A stretch of DNA of 64,000 nucleotides from Corythoichthys intestinalis. Lineage: Eukaryota; Chordata; Actinopteri; Syngnathiformes; Syngnathidae. Where the stretch lies: NCBI RefSeq assembly GCF_030265065.1, contig NC_080408.1, positions 37,857,501 to 37,921,500 on the forward strand. Direction: 5' to 3'. Position 1 is the stretch's first letter; the number at the start of each line of letters is the position of its first letter. A model generated the notes under the pieces. It saw only the letters and a program-made list of their open reading frames with translations. It searched no databases and had not been told where the DNA came from. Below are positions 49,201 to 60,100 of this stretch, piece after piece. The translations under genes were made by a program, and so were the position numbers.

Positions 49201-50746
49201 CACAATTGGTGGTTGACTAAATACTTATTTGCCCCACTGTACGTGCATGTAGTAAGGTTAAAGACTTAATTTTATTTAATCCCTGCACCGCTTTAGAACG
49301 TGATGTTTTTATCAATGAAGTTATGTTGTAGTGACAAGGAAGACACAATTGACCCCTTCCCTGCCCCCTGCTCCCTTAGATACAACAAGAAATCCACGAC
49401 CTGGAGAAGAAAATGGCAAAGGTACATCTTTTCATTTTCCTCTCTTTGGTACGCATGACATTATCATCATGTAACCTCCGTGTCATGATTGTCTTTCAGA
49501 TTATCACTACGTCACAAGGGAAGCCATGCAATTTGCCATCGATAAGGGCGACTTCATCGAGAGTGCCGAGTTTTCTGGGAACATGTACGGAACAAGCAAA
49601 GCTGCCGTGCAGGCTGTCAGGGCCCGAAACCTCATTTGCATACTCGACATAGACATGCAAGGGGTAAAGAATATCAAGAAGACTGACCTCAATCCCATTT
49701 ACATCTCCATCCAGCCTCCATCTTTGGATGTCCTGGTGAGACGCTACATTGCTGTGTATGTAAATTGGATCACGCCATAGTCCATCATTTGCCTGCGCTA
49801 CCGCAATAGAAAAGTCAAAATTTAGAGTAAAGATTTGAATCAAAACCACGTCTTCCATTCTTATAATACAATTAAATCAGATTGACCTAAACATTCTAAA
49901 ACAAAGGGAAAGTAAAAAATTAAAAGCACAAATACTTTGAAGAAAATATTTTTTAAAAATCGTTTGTCTGCTTTCAGGAAGCCCGTCTAAGAGACAGAAA
50001 AACAGAATCAGAAGAGAACCTGCAAAGGCGCTTGCGGGCTGCGAAGGTTGACATTGAGTTTAGTAAGTCATTTTGTTGATTTGTTCCATTTAACAAATTG
50101 CATACGTGGCATAATGACCGTTTTAAACATTTTTTCCCACCTGACATTGGACAAAATTAACAAGTGTGTTCCTACTGCTCTTATAGTGTGCTGTATACTC
50201 AAGATGACAAAGCACACTACACACATAATCATGTGTCCTCATCCAAACCTTCAAGTTCCTCTCATCTTTACAATACGTGTACCCTGTCAAAGATAAAAAC
50301 CACCAGAACCCAAAAAAGACGTAAACGTGTTTGTCATCCTATGCAGGTAAAGAACCCAACATGTTTGACGTCATCATCGTCAATGACAACTTGGAAGATG
50401 CTTACGGGCACTTAAGAGATGCGCTTCTTGAGGTGAGCTGAAATTAGATTTGGGTGACAGTCATGCTCCCACTCAATGTTGTTTCCATATGTTGCATAAT
50501 TAGCACACAAGCACAATCTTTAATTTTGTGGTTAAATTAGCGGGTGGCAAGAAAGTGAAAATACACTTTAGTAGAGGTTTAATGAGGTTATGACTATTCA
50601 TATTTTGCTGAATTTTCCCAATAAAAAATCATTTCAAAGTTAAAACCAAAAAAATCTATTGAGCCTAATTTTTCTGACAGTACTACTGTGTTAATATCAT
50701 CCTTTAGGAAATCAACACAGTCAGGAAAATCAACATTTCGTCGTAG
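43225..50746 (+). CDS. guk1: Guanylate kinase 1
   Basis: GUK1 makes GDP from GMP and ATP (also dGDP). Exons are 43225-43258 (leader), 45240-45353, 49380-49421, 49500-49735, 49978-50062, 50347-50432 and 50708-50746. From the ATG at 45242 the protein is 199 aa (human 197), [20 protein letters not shown] with the P-loop GPSGAGKS, then [20 protein letters not shown], the GMP-binding region, [23 protein letters not shown] and PSLDVL. The leader exon [11 protein letters not shown] joins in frame to give a 211-aa form with an Arg-rich N-terminus that could send it to mitochondria. Two human exons in the middle appear as one here. Introns contain a Tigger remnant and a Tc1 element with a hAT inside. 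Confidence 0.96.
43259..45239. other. guk1: guk1 intron 1
   Basis: No coding sequence seen. It contains a short ccctg pentamer repeat at 44822-44850 and otherwise unassigned sequence. Confidence 0.6.
45668..46514 (+). mobile_element. Tigger/pogo-like element remnant in a guk1 intron
   Basis: Ends agtggtacctcgacatacga and (inverse) cagtggtacctctacatatg are flanked by TA (45666-45667 and 46515-46516). Inside, [14 protein letters not shown] and, after a one-base frame change, [37 protein letters not shown] give the pogo/CENP-B type helix-turn-helix N-terminus. The catalytic part is missing. Confidence 0.88.
47159..48090 (-). pseudogene. Tc1-like transposase, nearly complete but frame-shifted
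   Basis: From the right: [12 protein letters not shown]-type text, [20 protein letters not shown], then [15 protein letters not shown] (first Asp). Near 47690 the frame changes, then come [33 protein letters not shown] (second Asp) and [15 protein letters not shown] (last Glu), ending ANKGYIKQY. About 300 residues of family length are covered and all three catalytic acids are present. A stop or frame change near the N-terminus and the one near 47690 break it. Confidence 0.92.
48144..49008. mobile_element. hAT MITE with two left ends, inserted in the Tc1 element
   Basis: Exact duplication taacaaag at 48136-48143 and 49009-49016 brackets the whole unit. A left terminus (tagggctgcagctatcg) starts at 48144 and a second left terminus of the same family (tagggctgctgctatcg) at 48461, but only one right terminus exists (ending 49008). 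The second part matches the arf1-intron copy at 31797-32359 end to end. Confidence 0.9.
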
Positions 50747-51352
50747 GAGACGGAACATCATACCGCCAATCACTCCTATCCAAACCGTGACCTCGTCATG
50801 AACATTCCATCCAAAAAAGGTGGCCTGGAAAAACTCAGCCGTCCCCCAGCATATTTGTCCAAATATGTAGGTTTACATGTGGTGTTTATACATAGTTATT
50901 AGAACATGTTTAAGACTAAGAGAGCTAAAAAAATATATATATATTATTTACATTTGTATTGGGAAAAAAGCTGCTCTCATTTTGTCAACTTGCTCTGCGA
51001 CTGGTACCGTATGCAGTCATCAAGTTTTCGCCACGGAGAATGTAACTGATTTCATTCCTACGCAATGACTAAACTGGTCTTTCAAGTTTAGTTTTCTCCT
51101 GGTGTTATTGTGCTTTCGTGCGATTAATCAGTGTGTAATGTTGTGATTTCAGCTTCACTGATGGAAACAAAAACAAAAAACACATCCATTATATTGAATT
51201 CATAGTGGAACATGAAACTTACGTAATGGAAAGCATATATTCCAATTCAAGCTTTTTTTTTTTTTTTTTACTTTGTGCTAACTGCTTTGCTCAAAAGACA
51301 TGTTATATTAGGATAAAATCCCATGTCATAAGCAAAATATGTACTGTATGAC

Positions 51353-51358
51353 AATAAA
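51353..51358 (+). terminator. guk1: Likely guk1 poly(A) signal
   Basis: AATAAA lies about 600 bases after the guk1 stop codon, followed by an A-rich then GT-rich stretch (tgtctggtgttttgggg). Confidence 0.5.
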
Positions 51359-51359
51359 A

Positions 51360-51919
51360 AAAAAAATAATAAAAAAAAAGATCATGTCTGGTGTTTTGGG
51401 GATGTGTGAGGGGGCAGAACCCCACGCTGCTGTTTGCCCTCAAGCCAGCCGAGAGGCATTTTCTCAGTTTGCATGCTGGAAAAAGTGGGCCTCCTCCTGG
51501 GTTCTAGACCTGTATGTCATCTCCGGACACCTGCCTGACAGCAATGATCTCTGTCATTGAAACACTATTTGAGTTAAGTAGAGGTATTAACAGAATTTCT
51601 AAGCATTCTAAAACCAGAAATCTTGCCACCTGACTGAAATAAAGTTCTCTGTGCTCACAAAATCCCGCTGCAGTAGGAGTGCGAAGTGAGTGAATATTTT
51701 TGTATAATTCTGAAATGGCCAAGTTTTGTGACACTGAAGCACGATTAAGTATGCGTCTCCACTATTTGTCAAAATCGACCCACACACTGCCAACGCGGAC
51801 AACAGTCCCCCAGACACACCCACTCCACCGACAGCCAATCAGAGCAAAGAGTGTTCCATTTGGATCCAGTCAGCTGCCTATTAATGAGAAACTGCACATG
51901 TGCAAAAGAGCACCTACAA
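51360..51919. other. Unassigned sequence between guk1 and the hAT complex
   Basis: Nothing coding recognised. The open frames at 51504-51969 on both strands look like chance. Confidence 0.45.
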
Positions 51920-52093
51920 CAGGGGTCTCCAACCACCGGGTCTCGGACCGGTAATGGTCCGTGGCGCATTTGCTACCGGGCCGCACAGAAATAATAATTT
52001 ATTAACGACTGCGTTCTGGCCGAATTAACTTTGGCCTGTGCCCATTAACACACCATCCCTTTCTACTCTAGATATAATACTACTGTATAGAAA

Positions 52094-52319
52094 CAGGGGT
52101 TAGCTAACTATTCCACAAAGGGCCGCAGTGGGTGCGGGTTTTCGTTGTAACCTATCAAGTGGAAACCTTTTCACCAATCTGGTGTCATGCAAGTGCAATC
52201 AGTTGATTTCAATCAGGTGCATCTGGTTTCCCGGACCTATTATTGGTTTAACTGCCTGTGCTTGATCAGTTGTAACATAGACCAGGACCCACTGCGGCCC
52301 TTGAGGATCCCACACCTGG
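52094..52319. mobile_element. Small hAT MITE
   Basis: It begins caggggttagctaactattc, ends ggcccttgaggatcccacac then ctgg, and is flanked by tatagaaa (52086-52093) and tatagaat (52320-52327), 7 of 8 identical. It is related to the MITE at 11698-11930 (shared caccaatctggtg / accagattggtg text). Confidence 0.85.
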
Positions 52320-52425
52320 TATAGAATGTCGTCATATAAATCCATTGATTGGACTGCTAGCAGTAAATTTTGTTTTGTAGATCTACGTGTGCTTGTCCTT
52401 GATAATAACGTATGATGTAGGGCGG

Positions 52426-53477
52426 CAGAGGCGGACTGGTAATCTGTAGCTTCTGGAGGATCACAGAACGGCCGGGGCTCTGGACGGCCGGCGGCCGCCA
52501 TACACACATCCTTGTTTTTATCCCCCGATCCTCTATGATTATCTACAGTTCGCACCTGATCCGACAGGTGGCAGCAATGCGCCTGGCTGTTAACCGCCAA
52601 TCTGATAGGAGGAGAACGAAGAAGTGGGCCATTCCCGCAAGGCGCTGTGACTCTGAAAGACTTGCTGTGGCCCACGAAGGGGCAGGATAGAGCGATAAGA
52701 GCTTTGGCGGACTTTCTAGTTGCCACCGGGCTGAGATGGAATGAAGAGGGTTACTTGTTAGGGATATTGGCAATTGTTATCCACCAGGAGGCTACAATTT
52801 AAATGAAATAAATGGCAACTAAAGGGCTAGTATTTTAGCTGTAAAACAACGTATGCACACGCAGCAGCAATATTAATTTAGAAGAAATATAACAAAATAT
52901 TAATAAAATGAATGATTTTACTTTAGAGTTTATGTAGTTAAATTGATATGATATATATTTTTAATCATTTATATAACGTTTTGTTTTCTGGTTAATACTT
53001 TCCAATGAAGGTTATGTATACAGGATTTGTCTTGAAATGTTTATTGTATTTTCATTGAAATTTATTATTTGTGTGGCAAGATTAATTATGGCATAAACAA
53101 TGAAGTCATTTTATAGACACGGGATAGGTGTTATTATAATCAATTGGATACATAAAACTTGCTTTAAAAAATAATTTTTTTCATTTGTTTATTCAGGTTG
53201 ATCATATAGTTAGGGCAGAAGATGAATCCAACTCAGTCCAGCCTTGCAGTACTTTGAGCACCCCAAGTCAGACGTCACAGTCTAGACACATTTTCTTCAT
53301 TTTTCTCTCAAAGTGTACAAAATTGATGCCTTTCACAATGAAACATAAAAAACATTTCTCCCGGGGGGCATGCCCCCGGACCCCCTTAGAGGGTCTGTGT
53401 TTCCCTTCGTACAGCGATTCTTTTGGGCTGGGCTGAGTCAAAGTCCAGGGCTGCTTTTTAGTCCCAGTCCGCCCCTG
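52426..53477. mobile_element. hAT nonautonomous element, caggggcggactgg family, copy B
   Basis: It is closely similar to 10689-12340 from end to end but lacks the 11698 insertion and some inner sequence (10860-11120 of copy A differs). Flanking 8-mers tagggcgg and ttgggcga agree at 6 of 8. Direction is the same as copy A. Confidence 0.9.
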
Positions 53478-53799
53478 TTGGGCGACTGCCACATCACATT
53501 TGTTCCTGGAAATAATTAGGCCCAACACTAGAATGACTGAAAAAAAGACGTCTTTGGTCAGATTTTTTTTGGGGGGAAAGGGCACCTGAGGAGCCAGAAG
53601 ATGAGCCTACAACCTCAAAGAAAAAAAAATCTACACTACTTTTCAATCACTAAAGACCCATGAACTGCGAAGGAGTGGATTTGTGACCCGTTTGTGAATA
53701 AACCAAGTGATTTGAGCATGCCTGTGACACAGGAGGATCAGCTTGTAGAGATCGCAAATGACGACCTTAAACGTACTGTACATTTGAGACAACAACTCT

Positions 53800-53995
53800 A
53801 CCGAGGTTCTGGATTAAAATCATTCCAGAATATCCTGACATCGCTACGAGAGCACTAACCCTGCTACAATTTCCAACATTGTATCTTTGTGAAGCGGCCT
53901 TCTCTCACTCTCCAATCACACTTAGACGGGACCATCTCGTCTCAACGAAACAAGCCCAGGCCTCCCACTGATTCAGCGGGTGAGTTATATTTTCC
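53800..53995 (+). pseudogene. hAT transposase C-terminal remnant
   Basis: The frame reads ATRALTLLQFPTLYLCEAAF-like text then SHSPITLRRDHLVSTKQAQA and SH before a stop. This is the hAT dimerisation block (L-FPTTYLCE-AFS) of SCAND3/ZBED-type transposases, in damaged frames. Confidence 0.65.
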
Positions 53996-54330
53996 CCACA
54001 CTTAACACGACGGGACTAAAAACAAATGTTATTTTAGATTTGTATTTTTCTGCCGCACATTGCCGGCGTTCTGACAAATTTTGCATGCACGTAACGTTAA
54101 AAATGGCCGCGAATGCAGCGATTCCAAAGTAAACACTACAGACTTTAAAGAAAGGAATATTAACTTACGTTTGATCATGGACGGACATGTAGAAAAGAGT
54201 CCAACTGAATATAAGAGGGCTTTTTCACCACTACGAAAGCTTTGGGTGCAAAATTTGACAGAACACCGTTCCATGAAAAAAAGACCCAAATCACACCGGT
54301 CCGTGGTGCAAAAAGGCTGGGGACCCCTGC

Positions 54331-55405
54331 CCTAGAGGACTGAATCAAGTAGCTTGAAAATTTACATTCTTGGCACTTTGAATGCAAATTGTTGTACAAA
54401 CCTGCTAAGACGGCATCCAAAGTTATTTTAAAAATGTTTTTAAAAAATTAAACTTTAGTGCCACTTTAATACTAATGAAAAGACTAATTTGATGTTTACT
54501 CTGATCACAATACAAAGTTAAAATTTTTCATATAAGTGAATTAAAGACAGGAACACATATATCTTTTACAAACATGGAAACACCATTTTTTTAATATTTA
54601 AGATGTGAACACATTTGAAACATGTTTTTCATTCAAAAAATAACATTTACAGTAAAGCCATTGCAATGTTTCGAGAGTGTCATGGTACCAAAATACATGA
54701 CAGCACCTAATTGAAGAGGACTTTAATTCTTTTAAACGTCCTGATTAAATACTAATTTTGGGGAAAAGCAAGTACTGTACATGCAGTCAGTCATCTAAAT
54801 GACCCTGTGACTCACATCATTGCACCACATGAACAGATTTTGTCATTGCACTAGTAACATGATAATCACAGCAATGATTTAGTTAAATCGATATCTAGTC
54901 AAGTCACTCAACTTTTCAAAATAACTGTTGGCAGTATTACCTCATCAAATCTACGCAAAGACATACATTTTTTAATACAAAGTATCAGTAAGTCGTACCT
55001 AAATGTTAGCTATAAAACGTATGGGTTAATGATTAATCAACTAAACTTCTTTGTCCCTCCATGAGTTTTTTTTTTCTCCCAGTCATTGGTGGTTTTAATG
55101 TCGTAATTGCTTCTAATCAGCAATTGAAAGAATTTGTGATGTTGATCGGTACCATGCCCCTCGAGTCAAGTGTTCTGTTGTTTTATGTCAGTTACAGAAA
55201 CAAAAATGTTTCTGGTCCACAGTTTGTTTTGAATAAACCAAACCCAAAACTGTTAGATTGTCGTTAAACCATCCAACTGAAACAAGAACATTATTTTGTC
55301 ATATGGAATGGTTTGTTCATAGCTGTAAATATATTGAACGTTAGGATAGGACTCAAATCAAGGCTGTTTAAGACTAAGGAGGTTTGTGGTGAAGAGAATT
55401 CAAAG
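54331..55405. other. Unassigned sequence 3' of obscn
   Basis: It probably holds the obscn 3' untranslated region on the minus strand next to the stop codon at 55406. No kinase or other coding exon was found here on either strand. Confidence 0.55.
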
Positions 55406-57184
55406 TTACTGGTTCTGATTTTCACTAATTTGAAGGGTGACCGGGTTTCCAACAGGTGTGTAGCCGTATGTCTGAGTGGAAATTTTGGTTTTAAAGCTCT
55501 GTCGGCCTCCTTCCACTCTCTGCACCTCAGAGCAATAAGAAGGCTTCACCTCTAGCTTTGCCTTGCTAACTTGAATGGGGACACGTTTTTCCGACTGGGC
55601 ACCACTTGCTCGTGCTGTGTTGGATGAGAAAAGACTGCTGGCTAGATGATCTCTGAAGCGAGCAAAGAATCCGCTCCTCGGCCTCGGGGCCGTGATGGGT
55701 CGTCCCACATTGAGGAGCACCGGTTGTCCCACAGTGGAGCCGCCGACCTCCCTCTGGAGCACGGAGATCTCACAGGGCTTCTCGGCAGACCTGTAGCTGG
55801 TTGATCCATAAGATTCTCCTTCCTCTGGGACATAATCTTCCAAGTCTTCCAGCGCTATAATACGACCTCCACCTGTTAGTGTCTTTGCTTCACATCTTCC
55901 GCAAAGGTCTTCATTGTCATTGGGTTCAGAGACGACACTTTGCGGATCCCCCAGGTCTTCACGACTCATTTCAGGTGTGGTCAGAACCGATGAGAGCTCA
56001 TGGGGATCTCCTGAACTAGAGGGAACTTCCTCATCCTCCCAGGAGAGTGTCTGGCCACCGGCGCTGCTTCCCAGCTCAACCAGATTATTGTTGGAATTGT
56101 TTGCATTCGGGTTCTCCGGAGGCGATCTTTTGGGTCTGGATGGAGTGGTGGACCGGTCCGAGATGGCTGGTGACACTCCCCGCCTTCTAGACAGCCTGGG
56201 AGACTTATTGACCTTATACTCGATCACCTCCTCCACCTCAACCCAGTTGGGCTTGCTCTCAACAACACGAGAACTGGCACCTGCTGCACCCTCAGCCTCT
56301 GTGATATAGAATGTTGGCACTGTGCTTTTCCTGGGACCGCCCACCCTCTTGGTCCTGGTGGTGGTGGAGGTCTCAGAGGTGGTTATCTCCGAACGGTGGG
56401 CTCCAGTGATGCTCATGCCAGGAGACTTGTGCCTCCTCATTCGCGGGTTCTTGACCACCGTGGTGATTGTCTCTTCACTGTTAATATAACGAACACTGCA
56501 TTAATTAAGTGGACTGTAAAGAATTTGCACTGCCTTCCATGCAGTTTTCACACTGAGGATCCAGGCAGGTGAGGCATGATGTTGGTTTTCAAGCAAGCAT
56601 GCAGTCAAATATGAGGCATGGCGCTCCAAAACGGAATAATCGGTACTATTCATGCGGCACAGCAAAAAAGTTGTTGATAATATTTGAAAGGGAGAACAGA
56701 CCATTCTTTCGCAAGCCATGTAGAAGAGTTTTTAGCATTCAAGCTTTACATACTACAGATGTGTGTCGAGTTCAAAGTGAACATGTTTAATGAGGACAAA
56801 AATGTACAGTAATGAAAACTATCAAGGTCGCCAAATTGTAATGTAAAAACTCTTGAAGAAGAGATATTAAACAAAGACCACTCTTTTAGAGACATCTTAC
56901 AATGTGACCTTTTTTTCCTCATCAAACGTAACATTTCATTTGGTGAATGTTTACTGCTCGCCCCCTCCCAGTTCAAATGGGTTGGACGTCTATCATCATC
57001 AATGGCAGTCAATTAGTTAATAAAAGTTTTATGATGGCATTAGTTTGACATTTGAGTGAAATTTAATTTTTCCATAGAGTTGTATTTCGATGATAACAAG
57101 ACGAGAAAAAAGCGCATGCGTCATTCATGGATAGCACTTACATGATGACAGTTTTTTTGGGAATTTTTGTTTCCTGTTCGGTAA
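55406..57184 (-). other. obscn: obscn ankyrin-binding type C-terminal tail
   Basis: A 43-bp exon ([13 protein letters not shown]) joins the 1,072-bp last exon ([20 protein letters not shown] onward). The tail keeps the islands shared with human obscurin-A: [70 protein letters not shown] and [18 protein letters not shown], ending SENQNQ. Between islands it is Ser/Pro/Glu-rich and probably disordered. Confidence 0.92.
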
Positions 57185-60100
57185 CTGAACAGTAAGAGAA
57201 GAGATTATATTGAATTGATAAAACGCAGCATTAAGTACTCATTCTGTTTTTACCTTCAAGAACAATGGCTTGTTCAGCAGTGCCGACAGCAGAAGGAGGA
57301 ACTAAATCAGCAGCACATCTTGCACTACCCAGACGGTTGGACAACTGGCAGCAATGAGAAATTGTCATTTATAGACAACAGGTATCCATAAAAAATGGAT
57401 TAAAAGATTTACAACACATGTATTCTTGTGGCCCAACCTCACACTCGTAGTGTCCCAGGTCCCGCTCAGTGGTGTTTTTGATAACCAAGACTAAAACTCC
57501 ACTGCGGAGTTCACTGTAGGTCTGGTACTTTTCCGGGTCACTCAGCAGACGGCCGTCCTTAAACCATCTTCACCACAAGTACACACAGGCCAAAGGTTTT
57601 TAATGTGAACATTTAAGAGGGAAAAAAATGCTATTTGGAACTTGCAAGTATGTTGATATAAGAGGAAATCCTTTCCTTCTTACGCCCCATTACAGTTACT
57701 TTAGTACGTGAATTGAAATGGTAGTTTCACTTTTACCAGAGACTTCTTTTAAGATTTAAAAGGCACTCACTTAACTGATCTTTCAATGCCATTGACGGTG
57801 CTAGACGTGCAACTACTGGAAGACTTGCACCATCAATGGCATTGAAAGATGGCCATTCCTATTCAGTTCTCCCAATTTAAATGAATAGCGTACCGCACGA
57901 ATGCTATTTTTAGATCGTGACGTCGCATCGTAAAGCGGAAGTGGGACATTATACAAATCATTATATTTCTGGTAGTTTTCTTTGGTAATCTTTCAAAAAC
58001 GAACATGCCGACCAAACACTGCTACTATATAATATATATGTGTATGCGTGTATATGTATATATGTATGTATATAATTGAGACTTGGCGTCACAATTGTAT
58101 ACCAAATGTTAATATTCTGGCCTACATGACTCAAAATGTGCCAGGCCTTCAGGTCTTCACGGGGTTAGCTTTTATGGTTTATTTTTTTTCTATTAAGAAA
58201 AAAAGTGGCCACTTGTCCTTGTCCAGGGGTGTCCAAACTTTTTGCAAAGGGGGCCAGATTTGGTGTGGTAAAAATGTGGGGGGCCGACCTTGGCTGACGT
58301 CCTTTACGGAGAACAATATATTTAAGCAAATTTTAGCAAGCCATTGTGTGTCACATTTGCTTTATAATTATTTTCTTATTAATAATTTAAACAATCTCGC
58401 AACTAGCCTTTGTGGCGTTCTCTTTTGACTCTCGGGCTCTTGCAAAATACCGCTGCTGTGAAATTAAACTAGCCTCAAGTTTGCTTCAATTTCTCGCTGG
58501 GTAGCTTCTCTATAATCTTGTCGTACATGTCAGCGTGTCTTGTTTGGTATTATCGCCTCACATTGAACTTTTTAAAAACAGCTACTGTCTCTTTCCAAAT
58601 GAGGCAGACTGAGTTGTTGCGTATTTAGTGAAGAAATAGTCCAATTTCCAACTATCCTTGAAGCGTTGCAGTCGCAGTCAACTTTCTTTTTTTGTTGAGT
58701 GTCGCCATTTTAGAAAAATTGGAAATAAAGGGTCACACGGGGTAATGTTGCTTAGAGTGCTGCTGCCTTTTAGTGGGTAAATGAGGAGCAGCATTTAGTG
58801 TGTAAGCTACTTCATATGCTGGTGGCAGCACTGCTGACCAATTTATCGTATTGGCACGAATATAAGACGGCCCTGATTATAAGACGACCCCCTCTTTTTC
58901 AAGACTCAACTTTGAAAAAAAGACATTTCGAACACCAAATTTTTATACAGAAAATAATTACAGTACATCTGAAACAAATAATTTTTTATATATATTCGAG
59001 AGAAAAAGCATGTTATTTTGCCTCATTCAAATCTTAATATCTGAACATTTAAATATGTAAACTAAAGTGCAATCACATTCATAAATGAATGGCTTCTGGT
59101 TTTTGAAATGTAAATAAACCAATCTATTGTGATAAAACAACAAAATTGCAATAACTGCATTAACATTCAAAGTGAAGTCTAACTGTAACTGTAGTCTTGA
59201 AACAAATCTGAATAAGGAAAAACATTGCAATAAAATAATGCAAACTGGTTAAACTTGAGAGTAGCTGAGATCTGTCATGACAGAACATCGCTTCAATGAT
59301 ATCTGGCGCCATCTAGCATCGTCAATGGGTATAATGTCTAGACCGCGAATATAAGACGACCCCCACTTTTTCAGTCTCATTTCAATGCAAAAAACACCGT
59401 CTTATATTCGGGCCAATACGGTATTAAGTCTGTGTGCGGGCCAGACGTAATTGATTTTATGACAGAGGCTGGGGGCCGAATGAAATTTGACCGCGGGCCG
59501 CATTTGGCCCCCGGGCCGGACTTTGGACATGTCTGTCCTAAAGGGTTCAATAATTGTTTGTACTTTAGCATTCAGTAACACAAATTTTTATAACTCTGAA
59601 CATTGTTACCTGATTTTAGGACTCGGGGCGCTCTGGATGACACAGGTGAACTGAGCATCCTCACCCGTGATACACGTAGCATTCCTCATTTTGTTGACAA
59701 ACCGTGGAGGGACTGAAGACACGAATTGATGACTTGTCAAATACACAAAATGGCACTGTGTGTCCTTCTTCTGTGTCTGAGTCGCTCACCCTGTACAGTG
59801 ATCTTTCCCAACGTGCTCGCATTGCCTGCTGAGCTCGTGGCAAAGCACATGTACTGGCCTGAATCCTCTGCCGTCATGTTATCCAGGATGAGTGTACAAG
59901 AGCCGTCGGGGTCCTCGATGATGATGTGATGCGGGTCTGCCTCCACTAAGCGTCCGTCTATAAGCAAACAAATGCTCAGAAGTGGTCGAACACTCACTTT
60001 TTCATGTGCACAAGGAGGATCTGTCTTACCCTGGTACCAGGAGATGGCAGGTTTGGGGACACCTGTAGCTTTGCACGCGAGCTTAACAGTCTGCCCAAGC

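Larger units (their letters stand above)
46939..49239 (-). mobile_element. Tc1-like transposon in guk1 intron 2
   Basis: Ends cagtggggcaaataagtatt and its inverse are flanked by TA. Long inverted terminal regions of roughly 200 bp hold gagaggcctgtaattgtca near both ends, as in IR/DR Tc1 elements. It carries a minus-strand transposase and the hAT at 48144-49008. Confidence 0.95.
51920..54330 (+). mobile_element. hAT element with two nested hAT insertions
   Basis: Ends caggggtctccaaccaccgg and (inverse) caggggtccccagccttttt, with ggaccggtaatggtccgtgg on the left answered by accggtccgtggtgcaa on the right. Flanking 8-mers (acctacaa, ccctagag) agree poorly. The transposase end lies near 53800-53995. 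Nested are 52094-52319 and 52426-53477. Confidence 0.82.

Noticed and set aside
49496-49858. Minus-strand frame of 120 codons in guk1
   Set aside because: It is the mirror of the guk1 exon 49500-49735 and runs on into intron without splice logic.
52199-52773. Minus-strand frame of 175 codons in 52199-52726
   Set aside because: It spans the border of a MITE and a hAT element, so it is a chance frame across two repeats.
55914-56309. Plus-strand frame of 131 codons in the last obscn exon
   Set aside because: It is antisense to the obscurin tail, where low-complexity Ser/Glu codons leave the other strand open by chance.
58048-58428. Plus-strand frame of 126 codons in an obscn intron
   Set aside because: It crosses a TATG microsatellite and the left end of a hAT MITE, and nothing in it is gene-like.
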